Below are positions 37,361 to 47,076 of a DNA stretch of 64,000 nt, one piece after another. Every line of letters starts with the position of its first letter. Positions within the stretch are counted from its first letter, which is position 1. Both the position numbers and the translations under genes were made by a program. The stretch comes from DATDIC01 sp963764525 (GTDB taxonomy: Bacteria > Pseudomonadota > Alphaproteobacteria > Acetobacterales > Acetobacteraceae). Under the pieces are notes generated by a model, which was given only the letters and a program-made list of their open reading frames with translations, did not search any database and was not told the origin of the DNA. The stretch is taken from assembly GCA_963764525.1 (NCBI GenBank), contig CAVXTC010000010.1, positions 1-64,000 on the forward strand, given 5' to 3'.

Positions 37361-37527
37361 TAATTCTGCCTGGTCGCCTTGTGGAGCAGTCGTCCGGTCG
37401 AGAACCCGACGATTGCCGATGTCCTGGCACCGTCACTGGCAGTTGCCGGGGGCGATGCGCCGCGTTACGGCTGTAGCGGCGAGCGCCGCCGCCCGCCAGA
37501 CCCGTTACGCTGCCCAGGAATACCGTC

Positions 37528-39339
37528 ATGCCCGCCCGCGACCCGATCCCCTACCCAGACGCAAAGCTGCGCCGCATCCTGGCCTCGGTCCGCACCATCG
37601 CGCTGGTCGGCGCCTCGGCCAACTGGAACCGGCCCAGCTATTTCGTCATGAAATACCTGCAAGGGAAGGGGTACCGCGTGATCCCGGTGAACCCCGGGCT
37701 GGCCGGCCAGGAGCTGCTGGGCGAGCGTGTTTATGCCGGACTGCGCGACATCCCCGACAAGATCGACATGGTGGATATTTTCCGCGCCTCCGACCAGGTG
37801 CCGCCGATAGTCGATGATGCGATCGCGATCGGTGCCCCCGTCGTGTGGATGCAGCTTGGCATCCGCAACGACGAAGCGGCCGCCCGCGCCGAGGCTGCCG
37901 GCATCGAAGTGGTGATGAACCGCTGCCCGAAGATCGAATACGGCCGGCTCGGCGGGGAGCTGTCCTGGAGCGGCGTCAATTCCGGTATCATCCGCAACCG
38001 CGCCGCCGAAGCGCCGACCGCGCGACGCGTGAAGCCTGCCGCTCCGCCGTCCCAGAATGTCACTTACGGGTTCGAGACGCGGGCGGTGCATGCCGGCGCC
38101 GCGCCGGATCCGACGACCGGCGCGCGAACCACGCCGATCTTCCAGACCGCGTCCTATGTGTTCGAGGATGTCGATCACGCCGCGTCGCTGTTCAACCTGC
38201 ATAATTTCGGCTACATCTATTCGCGGCTGAACAATCCCACGGTCTCGGTGCTGGAAGAACGGGTGGCCAGCCTGGAGGGCGGGCGTGCCGCGCTGGCCGC
38301 CGCATCGGGCCACGCCGCGCAGTTCCTGATGTTCGCCACGATGATGGAGCAAGGCGACGAGTTCCTGGCCTCGCGCAATCTGTACGGCGGCTCGCTGACG
38401 CAGTTCGGGCTGTCGTTCAAAAAACTCGGCTGGACCTGCCATTTCGTCGATCCAAAGGACCCGGAGAATTTCCGCCGCGCGCTGACCCCGCGCTGCAAGG
38501 CGATCTTCGTGGAAAGCCTGGCCAACCCAGGGGGCATCATCGTCGATCTGGAAGCGGTGGCGCGAATTGCTCATGATGCCGGCATTCCGCTGATCGTCGA
38601 TAATACCCTGGCGACGCCCTATCTGTGCCGGCCGATCGAATGGGGCGCCGACCTGGTCGTTCACTCCACGACGAAGTTCCTCGATGGGCACGGCAATTCA
38701 TTGGGCGGCATCATCGTGGAATCCGGGCGGTTCGACTGGTCGCAGGGCGGCCGGTTCCCGTCGCTGACCGAGCCGGAGCCAGCCTATCACGGGCTGCGCT
38801 TCTACGAAAATTTCGGCGATTTCGCGTTCACCACCAAGGCGAGAGCGGTTGCGCTGCGCGATTTCGGCCCCACCATGGCGCCGATGAACGCGTTCCTGAC
38901 CATCACCGGGACGGAAACCCTGCACGTGCGCATGGACCGGCACTGCGCGAATGCGCAGAAAGTGGCCGAGTTCCTGGATGCCCATCCGCGTGTCGCCTGG
39001 GTATCCTACGCCGGGCTTCCGAACAGCCCGTATCATGCGTTGGCCCGCAAATACCTTCCGCTCGGGGCCGGTGCGGTGTTCACCTTCGGGGTGCGCGGCG
39101 GTTATGAAGCCGGAATCCGGCTGGTCGAAAACGTCCAACTGTTCTCGCATCTGGCCAACATCGGCGACACCCGCAGCCTGATCCTGCACCCGGCGTCCAC
39201 CACGCATCGCCAGCTAACGGACGAGCAGCGGCAGGCATCCGGCGCCGGGCCGGACGTGATACGGCTGTCGGTCGGGCTGGAAAGTGCGGAGGACCTGATC
39301 CGCGACCTGGATCAGGCGCTGGACGCGGCGGACCGCTGA
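37528..39339 (+). CDS. CoA-binding domain fused to O-acetylhomoserine sulfhydrylase (MetY)
   Basis: A 603-residue two-domain protein. Residues 1-140 are a YccU-type CoA-binding Rossmann domain (TIALVGASANWNRPSYFVMKYLQ, PVVWMQLGIRN, VMNRCPKIEY). After a proline/alanine linker, residues ~176-603 are a PLP enzyme of the MetY/Cys-Met metabolism family: GFETRAVHAGAAPDP, IYSRLNNPTVSVLEER, and the PLP lysine K383 in HSTTKFLDGHG. It makes homocysteine from O-acetylhomoserine and sulfide. The two functions are often adjacent genes; here the frame is continuous and clean, so fusion looks real. The CoA domain might sense or bind acyl-CoA related to the acetyl donor. Confidence 0.85.
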   Translation: MPARDPIPYPDAKLRRILASVRTIALVGASANWNRPSYFVMKYLQGKGYRVIPVNPGLAGQELLGERVYAGLRDIPDKIDMVDIFRASDQVPPIVDDAIAIGAPVVWMQLGIRNDEAAARAEAAGIEVVMNRCPKIEYGRLGGELSWSGVNSGIIRNRAAEAPTARRVKPAAPPSQNVTYGFETRAVHAGAAPDPTTGARTTPIFQTASYVFEDVDHAASLFNLHNFGYIYSRLNNPTVSVLEERVASLEGGRAALAAASGHAAQFLMFATMMEQGDEFLASRNLYGGSLTQFGLSFKKLGWTCHFVDPKDPENFRRALTPRCKAIFVESLANPGGIIVDLEAVARIAHDAGIPLIVDNTLATPYLCRPIEWGADLVVHSTTKFLDGHGNSLGGIIVESGRFDWSQGGRFPSLTEPEPAYHGLRFYENFGDFAFTTKARAVALRDFGPTMAPMNAFLTITGTETLHVRMDRHCANAQKVAEFLDAHPRVAWVSYAGLPNSPYHALARKYLPLGAGAVFTFGVRGGYEAGIRLVENVQLFSHLANIGDTRSLILHPASTTHRQLTDEQRQASGAGPDVIRLSVGLESAEDLIRDLDQALDAADR

Positions 39340-39360
39340 ACGATGCCGATCCCAGGGGAT

Positions 39361-40737
39361 TCAGGGAAAGGCCGCCATAAGCGCTTGCACCGCCGCCCGA
39401 GCGTCGAGGATGCCATTGCCCAACCTTTCGTTCCATTCGGGACCTTCGGTGTGGCGGGTCGTGGCGTTGAGTATCTGGTGCAGGACGTCGGGCGCAACGC
39501 TGCCGGGATCCCATTCCTTGCGGCTGCGCAGCGCCGCGACGACCCCCGCCGCCACACCGGTTGCCGCGGACGTGCCGGTGTTGCGGGTATAGGCATCCGC
39601 CGTCTCCGCGAAGTCGCTCGGCGCGCACAGGTCGGGCTTTTCGCGCGTCTTCGGCTGCCCGGTTAACGCCATGTCCGGCTGCCCCGGGCCCTGCGAGGAA
39701 TAGCCGAGCCACAGCGCATCCACGCGCACGGCTCCTACGGAGATCACGCCAGGGTGGGAATTGGCGCCGAGCACGCTCTGGCCCGGTCCGATATCGCAGG
39801 GGCCGCAGCGCCCATCCGGGCAGAACTGGCCGCAATTGCCGGCGCCGAAGATCACGTCCCGTCCCTGGCTGACCGCATAGGTAATCGCCTTGTTAAAGGG
39901 ATGGGTCAGTCGGTTTGTGTAGTCGCCGACCGGCTGCTCGGAGCGGCGGTCGAAGATTGCCCAGGCATTGACCAGCACCCAGGGCCCGGACCATTGCGGA
40001 TGCGTGCTCAGGTGTTGAATGCTGAGCAGCATCCGGTCGAGGGCCGCATGTGCGTCGCTGATGAAAACCTTGATGTTCCAGATGCGCGGCGGGATCAGCG
40101 GCATGTCCCAGATATTGGCCTTCGGGGCCGCATTCAGAATGTTGCGCACCATCATCCGGCCATGCTGGGCTTCATCGCCGATGGTCAGGCCGGGACGATG
40201 GATCTCGGCGTGATTGAAAGCGTTCCGATGTCTCCAGCCGCCTTTGAAATTGGGGGTGAACCGCTTGTCGAGCCCGTGATCCACGACGACCACGTTCACC
40301 CTGTCCCCACACAGTTTGTTCAGCTTCAGGTCCTCCGTGTGGATCAGACTTCGAGCCTGGGTGCGATTACCGAAGACAGCCTGATCGATCGAGCGCGGGC
40401 ACCAGTACTCGCCAGTTCCGGCTGACAGATCGGCACCGATGGCGGATTCACCCTCGGCGCCGATGATTTCCCGGCGAAAGTGATCAATTGCGAACGCATC
40501 GACCTGCACCGGAATCACATAATGGTCCACCGGTGTCGGGTCAGCGGCCTCCGGCGTTTCCAGCGCCCAATCGAGCGACGGCAGCGAAGTGACGGTGAAC
40601 GTACCTTTCAGGGCGGGAAATCTGCTTTCCAGATAATCCTGCACCTGTACAACCTGCGCGCTTTCGTAAGCCGGCCTCAAACGTGGATCCGGCGCTACGG
40701 GAAACCAGAGATACTGCAGGACTTGATCGTTCGGCAC
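39361..40737 (-). CDS. S8-family subtilisin-like serine protease
   Basis: A ~458-residue subtilase domain. The triad is seen as VVVVDHGLD (Asp), the HGRMMVRNIL helix (His) and NTGTSAATGVAAGVVAAL (Ser), with the oxyanion Asn in FGAGNCG. The N-terminal ~150 residues are not a typical inhibitor propeptide and no signal peptide is seen, so it may act inside the cell or be released otherwise. Start: GTG 40737 is preferred because GGGAGG lies seven bases upstream; GTG 40773 is an alternative. It is divergent from the cyclase gene. Confidence 0.8.
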   Translation of the reverse strand: MPNDQVLQYLWFPVAPDPRLRPAYESAQVVQVQDYLESRFPALKGTFTVTSLPSLDWALETPEAADPTPVDHYVIPVQVDAFAIDHFRREIIGAEGESAIGADLSAGTGEYWCPRSIDQAVFGNRTQARSLIHTEDLKLNKLCGDRVNVVVVDHGLDKRFTPNFKGGWRHRNAFNHAEIHRPGLTIGDEAQHGRMMVRNILNAAPKANIWDMPLIPPRIWNIKVFISDAHAALDRMLLSIQHLSTHPQWSGPWVLVNAWAIFDRRSEQPVGDYTNRLTHPFNKAITYAVSQGRDVIFGAGNCGQFCPDGRCGPCDIGPGQSVLGANSHPGVISVGAVRVDALWLGYSSQGPGQPDMALTGQPKTREKPDLCAPSDFAETADAYTRNTGTSAATGVAAGVVAALRSRKEWDPGSVAPDVLHQILNATTRHTEGPEWNERLGNGILDARAAVQALMAAFP

Positions 40738-40878
40738 CGGCACGCCTCCCTGTCCAAAGCACTCTTTTGTCACCCCTCCGATGGCGAAGCGGCGGACGTC
40801 TTGTCTATTATCAGTTTGCGTATCCGGAAGCTTGTCTTTAATTCATGTATATCCGATAGTGACGCAGGTGGAGCCGGA

Positions 40879-42669
40879 ATGCCGAACCAGACGTCGAGCG
40901 AGCGCAGGGCGGATGCCGATTCGCGCCGGATGGTCGTGATCGCCTTCGTCGATATCGTCGGGTCCTCGATCCTGATGGCCGAGGATGAGGCGGGCACGCA
41001 TGCACGTTGGATGCGCTTGCTGGATGAGGTTATCCGCCCTCAGGTGGTTCGCTTTCGCGGCAGGATCGTCAAGTCGACCGGTGACGGCGTGCTGGCGGAA
41101 TTTCCGACCGGCGCGGATGGGGTTCAATGGGGGCGCGAGGTTCAGCGGACCGCTCAGCGAATCGCCATGGCGGAGCCAATCTCGTCCAAGGCGATCCTGC
41201 TCCGAATCGCGCTCAATTTCGGCACTGTTATCGTAACCAATGAGGACATCTACGGCGCCAGCGTGAATGTGGCGGCGCGTTTGCAGGAGCACGCCGAGCC
41301 CGGAGGGATCGTCCTAACGGAAATGGTGCGCGAACAGGCCGGCGATGCGACTGGTCCGGACGCCCGTGATTTGGGAATGCTGCACCTGAGGGGTTTCGCC
41401 CAGCCCGTGCGGGCATACGCATTGTCGCCCGAATTGCGCATCACGCCGCGGCTTACGCGCCCGCGTTCCGCCAATCTGCCGTCGATCGCAGTCATGCCGT
41501 TGGAAAACCTGGGCGGGAACCCGGCTGACGAGTACTTCGCCGCCGGCATAGTCGAGGACATCATCGTCTCGCTCGGCGGTTTGCATGAGCTGATGGTGAT
41601 TTCGCGAACCTCGACCTTGGCCTTCAGACAGCGACAGCCCGATGTCCGCGAAGTGGGCCGTGCACTCGGGGTGCAGTATGTCATGACCGGGAGCCTCCGG
41701 CGCTCGCCGAGTATACTCCGCGCCTCCATTCAATTGTGCGATTCCGACAGCGGCGCCAGCTTGTGGGGCGACACGACCGAGTTGCCGGTGGGCGATCTGT
41801 TCGAGATGCAAGACCGGATTGTGCAGCGGATCGTGTCCGGAATCGCCCCAAACGTGCGTGCCGAGGAATTGCGCCGGGCGATGCGGAAGCGACCTGAGAG
41901 TTTCACCGCATATGATCACACGCTTCGGGCGCTGGATGTCATCAGCAGCCTCAACGCGGTCAGCTTCGCCAAGGCGCAGGACCACCTTAGGCGGGCGATT
42001 GCCGAGGACCCGAATTTTGCCATGCCCGTGGCGTGGCTGGCCCGGTGGCACAGCCTGCGTATCGGTCAGGGCTGGTCTCCGGCACCGCAGGCGGACGCGG
42101 AACGCGCCATCGAACTGGCAAGTCGCGCAATCGAACTCGACCGCAACAATGCTATGGCACTGGCCACCGACGGCCACCTGCGTTCATACCTGTTCCACGA
42201 TTACGACACCGCGTTGGTCTATTTCGATCGAGCCATCCAGCGCTCCCCCAACAGTGCACTGGCTCGTATGTTATGCGCACTCACTCTGGCCTATGTCGGT
42301 CGCGGCGAGGAAGCGGTGCGGCATGGCGAACACGCCCTCAGACTGTCTCCTATCGATCAGTTGCTGTTCTTCTATTACACGGTCATGGCGTGCGCCCACT
42401 TGTCGCTGGAACAATACGACGATGCCGTGAAATGGGCCCGCATGTCGGTGAGCGAAAATCCGAAATTCACGGCCAACCTGCGCATCCTGATCTTTGCGCT
42501 GAGCGGCGCTGGAAGAATCGAGGAGGCGCGCGCGACAGCACAGAACCTGATCAGGCTGGAGCCGGATTTCAGGCTGAGTCGTTGGGAACGGACCTTGCAA
42601 CCGTTTCGTGACAATACGATGCGGACGCGCTATTGCAACTATCTGAAGCAGGCGGGGCTCCCGGAATAG
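40879..42669 (+). CDS. Class III adenylate/guanylate cyclase with TPR domain
   Basis: A 596-residue protein. Residues ~18-180 are a class III nucleotide cyclase: VIAFVDIVGSSILM and STGDGVLAEF carry the two metal aspartates, and DIYGASVNVAARLQEHAEPGGIVLTE the dimer region. Residues ~195-330 form a TolB/FlgO-like domain (SIAVMPLENLGGNPADEYFAAGIVEDI, YVMTGSLRRS). The rest are TPR repeats (AIELDRNNAMALATDGHL, DAVKWARMSVSENP). This layout is a common soluble cyclase type in rhizobia and relatives. The ATG at 40879 has a GGAG site; upstream in-frame codons overlap the protease start. Confidence 0.87.
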   Translation: MPNQTSSERRADADSRRMVVIAFVDIVGSSILMAEDEAGTHARWMRLLDEVIRPQVVRFRGRIVKSTGDGVLAEFPTGADGVQWGREVQRTAQRIAMAEPISSKAILLRIALNFGTVIVTNEDIYGASVNVAARLQEHAEPGGIVLTEMVREQAGDATGPDARDLGMLHLRGFAQPVRAYALSPELRITPRLTRPRSANLPSIAVMPLENLGGNPADEYFAAGIVEDIIVSLGGLHELMVISRTSTLAFRQRQPDVREVGRALGVQYVMTGSLRRSPSILRASIQLCDSDSGASLWGDTTELPVGDLFEMQDRIVQRIVSGIAPNVRAEELRRAMRKRPESFTAYDHTLRALDVISSLNAVSFAKAQDHLRRAIAEDPNFAMPVAWLARWHSLRIGQGWSPAPQADAERAIELASRAIELDRNNAMALATDGHLRSYLFHDYDTALVYFDRAIQRSPNSALARMLCALTLAYVGRGEEAVRHGEHALRLSPIDQLLFFYYTVMACAHLSLEQYDDAVKWARMSVSENPKFTANLRILIFALSGAGRIEEARATAQNLIRLEPDFRLSRWERTLQPFRDNTMRTRYCNYLKQAGLPE

Positions 42670-42706
42670 TCTGGCGGTCCATCGATCCCTGGAATGAGGT
42701 CAGCTC

Positions 42707-43732
42707 ATGACTCGCAGTATCGGAACCACCGACGCCAGTGACGCCAGTGATGCCAGCGACGCGAGTGACGCCTCAAGCACAGGCGCCGGCGGCGGGATCG
42801 CCTCGCCTGTCATCCGCCCCATCGGCGTCTCGCCCGTCGCCTGGCAGAACGTCGGCGAGGATTTTTTCCGTGGCAACAAATGGCCACCGGCCGATCTGGT
42901 ATGGACCCCTCCAGACCAGCCACCGCCGCCCTGGAGCAACACCGCCTCATCAAAGTTCCCCGAACGCGGCTGGAGCCTCTATTTCCGCTCCGTCGCGGTG
43001 CTCGGAGAATTTGTCCTGGCGACCGCGACGGCCAGCGACGGAACAAATTACAAATGGAACCAGATAGCGCTGCCCGACTGGACAGCATTCACTTCCGCAC
43101 AGATCCAGGCGGAGCTTTATGAACTATATCAGCTGATCGATTACCGCCCAGGCATCATGGCGGAAGCGCTGGCCGAAATCCAGGGCATCCAGGTGTACTG
43201 GCACGGACTGCTGATGTGCAATCCCAGATCGCATCCCGCCACCTGCTATCTCATGAATATCGCCGTTCACGTCGGCGAGTTTCAGGCGATGTACTACAAA
43301 TATCACTGGACCGTTGGCGGCACCCCGGTTTACGGCCGGCCCCGTGCCTCGCAACTCTCGCCGGCGTTGATGCCTCCGATCGCGGTGCCGGGCCATGCCT
43401 CTTACCCGAGCGGCCATTCCACACAGACGCATCTGCTCTCCGGCCTGATGGCGCAGGTCATGCCGGCGGCCGTCACAGCGTCGCTGCCGATCAACGCCAA
43501 CCCTCAGCCTTCGCCGGCCGTCCAGCCGCCGATCGTGCCGCTTCCGGCGGCAGGACTGAGCCTGCTCGACCGCCTGTCCGAACGCGTGTCCCGCAACCGG
43601 GAAGTCCTGGGTCTGCACTATCCTTCAGACACGCGAGCGGGAAAGATACTGGCGGACATGAGCTTGCAACTGCTGCTGCAGTGCGCTTCCGTCAAGCGAC
43701 TGATCACGCAGGCGGCTGCCGAATGGCCGTGA
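42707..43732 (+). CDS. Vanadium-dependent haloperoxidase / PAP2-superfamily protein
   Basis: A 341-residue protein with the acid phosphatase-haloperoxidase triad of motifs: K-x6-RPR in YHWTVGGTPVYGRPR, PSGH in ASYPSGHST, and the S-R-x-H-x3-D type element SRNREVLGLHYPSDTRAG. These bind vanadate or phosphate. No clear signal peptide is present, and the N-terminus has a low-complexity Asp-Ala-Ser run. Whether it oxidises halides or hydrolyses phosphate esters cannot be decided. It follows the cyclase gene by 37 bases. Confidence 0.78.
   Translation: MTRSIGTTDASDASDASDASDASSTGAGGGIASPVIRPIGVSPVAWQNVGEDFFRGNKWPPADLVWTPPDQPPPPWSNTASSKFPERGWSLYFRSVAVLGEFVLATATASDGTNYKWNQIALPDWTAFTSAQIQAELYELYQLIDYRPGIMAEALAEIQGIQVYWHGLLMCNPRSHPATCYLMNIAVHVGEFQAMYYKYHWTVGGTPVYGRPRASQLSPALMPPIAVPGHASYPSGHSTQTHLLSGLMAQVMPAAVTASLPINANPQPSPAVQPPIVPLPAAGLSLLDRLSERVSRNREVLGLHYPSDTRAGKILADMSLQLLLQCASVKRLITQAAAEWP
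42731..42775 (+). repeat. Coding 9-base tandem repeat (Asp-Ala-Ser)5
   Basis: Five consecutive nine-base units related to gacgccagt encode DASDASDASDASDAS near the N-terminus of the haloperoxidase-like protein. Silent differences in later units show the array is not brand new. Such in-frame arrays can vary in copy number by slippage without breaking the gene. Confidence 0.8.
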
Positions 43733-43812
43733 GCCGCAGCGAGGCGGCTTCTTGCTTCCTGGTGCAAGGACGCCACATGGTGCGTCGGGCAGCAGGCGGA
43801 GAGTAAAGCAGG

Positions 43813-44727
43813 ATGGCCACAAGTCCGATCATCGAGGCGGCCGATCATGCCGCGCGCAACTGGCGGTTCGCCTCCAACCGACGTATTCGCCGCGGCGACG
43901 ACGGCCACCGCGCCATGCTGGCGCGCCTGCTGCTCGACACGTTCAATCCCTACAAGCCGGCCGTCATCGATTGGCCGCAACTGGAACCGGAGGCGCGGCA
44001 ACGGCTGATCAGCCTGCCGATCTGGGACATCGCGGTGCAGACCGAGGGCCGCGCGCGCCTGCGCATCCTGAGCTACGCCCGCACGGTCCCCGACACGCTG
44101 CTGCGCGAAGCGTTCGAGCTGATGGGATTCGAAGAAGGTCGCCACAAGGAAGTGCTGTCGCACCTGGTGCGCGCCTACGGTATCGAGTTGGAGCCGGAAC
44201 CGGAGTACGTGGAACCGAAGGATCCCGAATGGGGCATGATGGTCACCGGTTATTCCGAATGCATCGACAGCTTCTTCGCGTTCGGCCTGTTCGACCTGGC
44301 CCGCCGGTCCGGCTTTTTCCCCGAAGCGCTGGTGGAAACCTTCGAGCCGGTGATCCAGGAGGAAGGGCGGCATATCCTGTTTTTCGTCAACTGGGTGGCG
44401 TGGCACAAGCGCACCATGCCGCTCTGGCGCCGCCCGTGGTTCTTCCTGAAGACGCTGGCGGTGTGGGCGTTCCTGATCCGCGAGCGGATCGGGCTGGCCC
44501 GCGATGTCAGTTCGGGGGAAAAGGAAGATGCCAACTTTACCGTGCAGGGCGCCAGCGCGGTCAGCGGCATCGACGTGAACACCGCCGAGCTGATGGATAT
44601 CTGTCTCGCCGAGAATGATCGTCGGCTGGCCGGGTACGATGCGCGCCTGATGCGTCCTACCACGGTGCCGCGGCTGGTGCGGTTGGCGCGTCGCTTCATG
44701 CGCGGCCCGCGCCGCGCTGTCGCGTGA
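43813..44727 (+). CDS. Ferritin-like diiron-type protein
   Basis: A 304-residue helical protein. Two ExxH-type metal motifs are seen, FEEGRHKEVLSHLV and IQEEGRHILFFVNWV, spaced as in ferritin-like diiron carboxylate proteins. The middle contains GYSECIDSFFAFGLFDLARRSGFFP. I do not recognise a precise function; relatives are annotated only as ferritin-like domain proteins. Its stop overlaps the next start as GTGA, pointing to a functional link with the CoA transferase. Confidence 0.65.
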   Translation: MATSPIIEAADHAARNWRFASNRRIRRGDDGHRAMLARLLLDTFNPYKPAVIDWPQLEPEARQRLISLPIWDIAVQTEGRARLRILSYARTVPDTLLREAFELMGFEEGRHKEVLSHLVRAYGIELEPEPEYVEPKDPEWGMMVTGYSECIDSFFAFGLFDLARRSGFFPEALVETFEPVIQEEGRHILFFVNWVAWHKRTMPLWRRPWFFLKTLAVWAFLIRERIGLARDVSSGEKEDANFTVQGASAVSGIDVNTAELMDICLAENDRRLAGYDARLMRPTTVPRLVRLARRFMRGPRRAVA

Positions 44728-45930
44728 AGGATATGGCCGATCAACCGCCGCTCGCCGGAATAACGGTGCTCGATTTTGGGCAGATCTATCAGGGACCGTA
44801 TTGCACGCTGCTGCTGGCGAAGGCGGGGGCGGATGTGATCAAGATCGAGCCGCCGGGCGGCGAGCCGCTGCGCCGCCGCGCCGCGCCGGGAAAGACCGGC
44901 ACGTTCGCGATGGCACTGCTGAACGCGAACAAGCGCGCCATCACGCTGAACCTGAAGGCCGAGCGCGGACGTGAGTTGCTGCTGGAACTGGCGAAGCGCA
45001 GCGACGTGCTGGTGGAAAACTTCTCGCCGGGCACGATGGACGGGCTTGGCGTCGGATATCAGGTGCTGTCGGCGGCGAACCCGCGGCTGATCTATGCAAC
45101 CGGAACCGGTTTCGGAATTAGCGGGCCGGATCGCGACAACCTTGCGATGGACTTCACCATCCAGGCGGCGAGCGGGATGATGAGCATCACCGGCTCGCCG
45201 GACGGACCGCCGATGAAGGCCGGACCGACCGTGGTGGATTTCATGGGCGGCATCCATCTTTACGCCGGGGTGATGACGGCGCTGTTTCAACGCAGCGTCA
45301 CCGGGCGCGGTCAGTTGGTCGAGGTGGCCATGCAGGAAGCGGTCTATCCGACGATGGCGACCAGCATGGAATACCACGTCCGCACCGGCAAAGTGCCGCC
45401 GCGCGCCGGCAACCGTCAGGCTTCATTGGCCAGCGCGCCGTACAACGCGTTTCCGACACGCGATGGCTGGGTGGCGGTGCATGTCGTGACAGACGGGCAC
45501 TGGCAGAATTTGTTGCGGGCGATGGGGCGTGAGGACCTGGCTGACGATGCGCGCTTCGCCACACATGCCGCGCGGGCCGAGCATATGGTTGAGACGGAGG
45601 CACTGGTGACGGAGTGGACGCGCGGTCTCGACAAGGCTGAGGTGTTTGCGATCGCCAGCCGACACCGCATTCCGTGCGCGCCGGTGCGCACGGTGGACCA
45701 GGTGATGCGCGATCCGCACATGCACGGGCGCGGCTTCCTGGAACAGGTGCGATCACCCCGATTTCGGGGAAGTGACGCTGCCTGGCTCGCCGCTTCGACT
45801 GCATGGGGCGGAGCGGGTTGCGGCGGTGCCGAGCGTCGGGCTCGGGGCGCATAATGCGGAGGTGTTCGGGGAGTGGCTCGGTCTGTCGGCAGTGGAGATC
45901 GACGCACTGAAGTGCGATGGCGTTATCTGA
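44724..45930 (+). CDS. Family III CoA transferase, CaiB/BaiF type (one frameshift)
   Basis: Moves CoA between carboxylic acids. The ~400-residue chain has LAGITVLDFGQIYQGPYC, the AGADVIKIEPPGGEP motif, NANKRAITLNLK, the catalytic aspartate region in RDNLAMDFTIQAASG and GRGQLVEVAMQEAVY. The frame shifts near 45761: removing one C gives SPDFGEVTLPGSPLRLHGAE and a full C-terminus ending CDGVI at TGA 45930. The GTG start overlaps the upstream stop. Confidence 0.83.
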
Positions 45931-45993
45931 GACCATTGCTGGGCTGGTGATTGCGCGACAATCGATGTGAATCGGAACCGCATCGCGCACCCA

Positions 45994-46944
45994 CTACAAT
46001 CGCTCGATCACAACCTCCTTTAACCGCCGCAACTCGCCAACCGCCCCCTCCGCCTCCGGCCGGTCGATATCGAAATCCACGCCGCTCACGCCGATCTCCC
46101 GCATGGCACGCACATCAGCAACAATCTCCGCATCGCTGCCGGAGAACAGCCGCCGCTCCCCGTCCGATGCCTTTGCCGGTACCGCCGTGCCGATCCGCTT
46201 CACCCGATACACCACCGCCACGCTGCCAGGATCCCGCCCGGCCTTGCCAACCAGCTTGCGCAGCCGGTCGATCCCCGCCTTCAGTCGCGGCAACGAATCC
46301 AGCGGATGCTGCCGGTTGGTGCCGATCGGATACCAGGCATCGCCGATCCTGGCCGCGCGCCGCAGCGCCGGCGGGCTTTCGCCGCCGACCCAGATCGGCA
46401 GCGGCTTCTGCACCGGCTTCGGCGCCAGCACGATATTGTCGAAGCGAACGTATTTGCCCTCGAAGCGCGGCCGTTCTTCCCCCCACAGCGCGCGAAACGC
46501 CAGCAGGTATTCGTCGGTCACCGCACCGCGTTCGGCGAATGGCGGCGTGCCGAGTGCGTCGAACTCCCCCTGCAGCCAGCCGGCGCCCACGCCGACGACA
46601 AGCCGGCCGCCGGACAGCACGTCGATCGTCGCCAGCATCTTGGCGGTCAGCACCGCCGGGCGATGCGGCACCACCAGCACGGCGCTGACCAACCGGATGC
46701 GCGTGGTCTGCGCGGCGATCCAGGCGAGCGCGACAAGCTGCTCCTGCCGCACCGCCGGATCGGCGCCGTAGAATTCGCCGCTTTCGGAATACGGGTAGCC
46801 CGGCACTTTCATGTCGGGCAGCACCACGTGATCGGTCAGCGTCAGGTAGTCATAGCCGAGCGCCTCCCCTTCGCGGGCGAGGCGCGCCATGGTCGCCGGC
46901 GCGGAAAGCGGACCGCTGTTCGGCAGGTTGAACCCGATCTGCAT
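45994..46944 (-). CDS. LLM-class F420-dependent-type oxidoreductase
   Basis: A 316-residue TIM-barrel oxidoreductase of the luciferase-like family (TIGR03619 type). Family stretches: QIGFNLPNSGPLSAPA, EALGYDYLTLTDHVVLP, LVVGVGAGWLQGEFDALG and LPIWVGGESPPALRRAARIGDAWYP. It probably uses reduced F420 or FMN. The ATG at 46944 has GGAGGAATGG upstream. A long open frame beyond the start (to 47916) is an antisense shadow of the next genes. Confidence 0.85.
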   Translation of the reverse strand: MQIGFNLPNSGPLSAPATMARLAREGEALGYDYLTLTDHVVLPDMKVPGYPYSESGEFYGADPAVRQEQLVALAWIAAQTTRIRLVSAVLVVPHRPAVLTAKMLATIDVLSGGRLVVGVGAGWLQGEFDALGTPPFAERGAVTDEYLLAFRALWGEERPRFEGKYVRFDNIVLAPKPVQKPLPIWVGGESPPALRRAARIGDAWYPIGTNRQHPLDSLPRLKAGIDRLRKLVGKAGRDPGSVAVVYRVKRIGTAVPAKASDGERRLFSGSDAEIVADVRAMREIGVSGVDFDIDRPEAEGAVGELRRLKEVVIERL

Positions 46945-47076
46945 CCATTCCTCCGGCGCATGTCTGTGCCGGGTCAGTGTGCGCGCCGTGCCTCTGCCTC
47001 TCAAGCCGCGCTGCGCGTATGCTCCTGCGGGCCGGCGCGGATGGCGATGCGGCCGGCGACGATGTAGGAGTGGCGC

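Noticed and set aside
37310..37527. Possible SAM-II or other methionine riboswitch before metY (a GGTGATTTG stretch is present)
   Set aside because: The rest of the SAM-II core, including the paired TTGCAG region and the A-rich end, is missing, and the stretch lies ~190 bases from the start codon.
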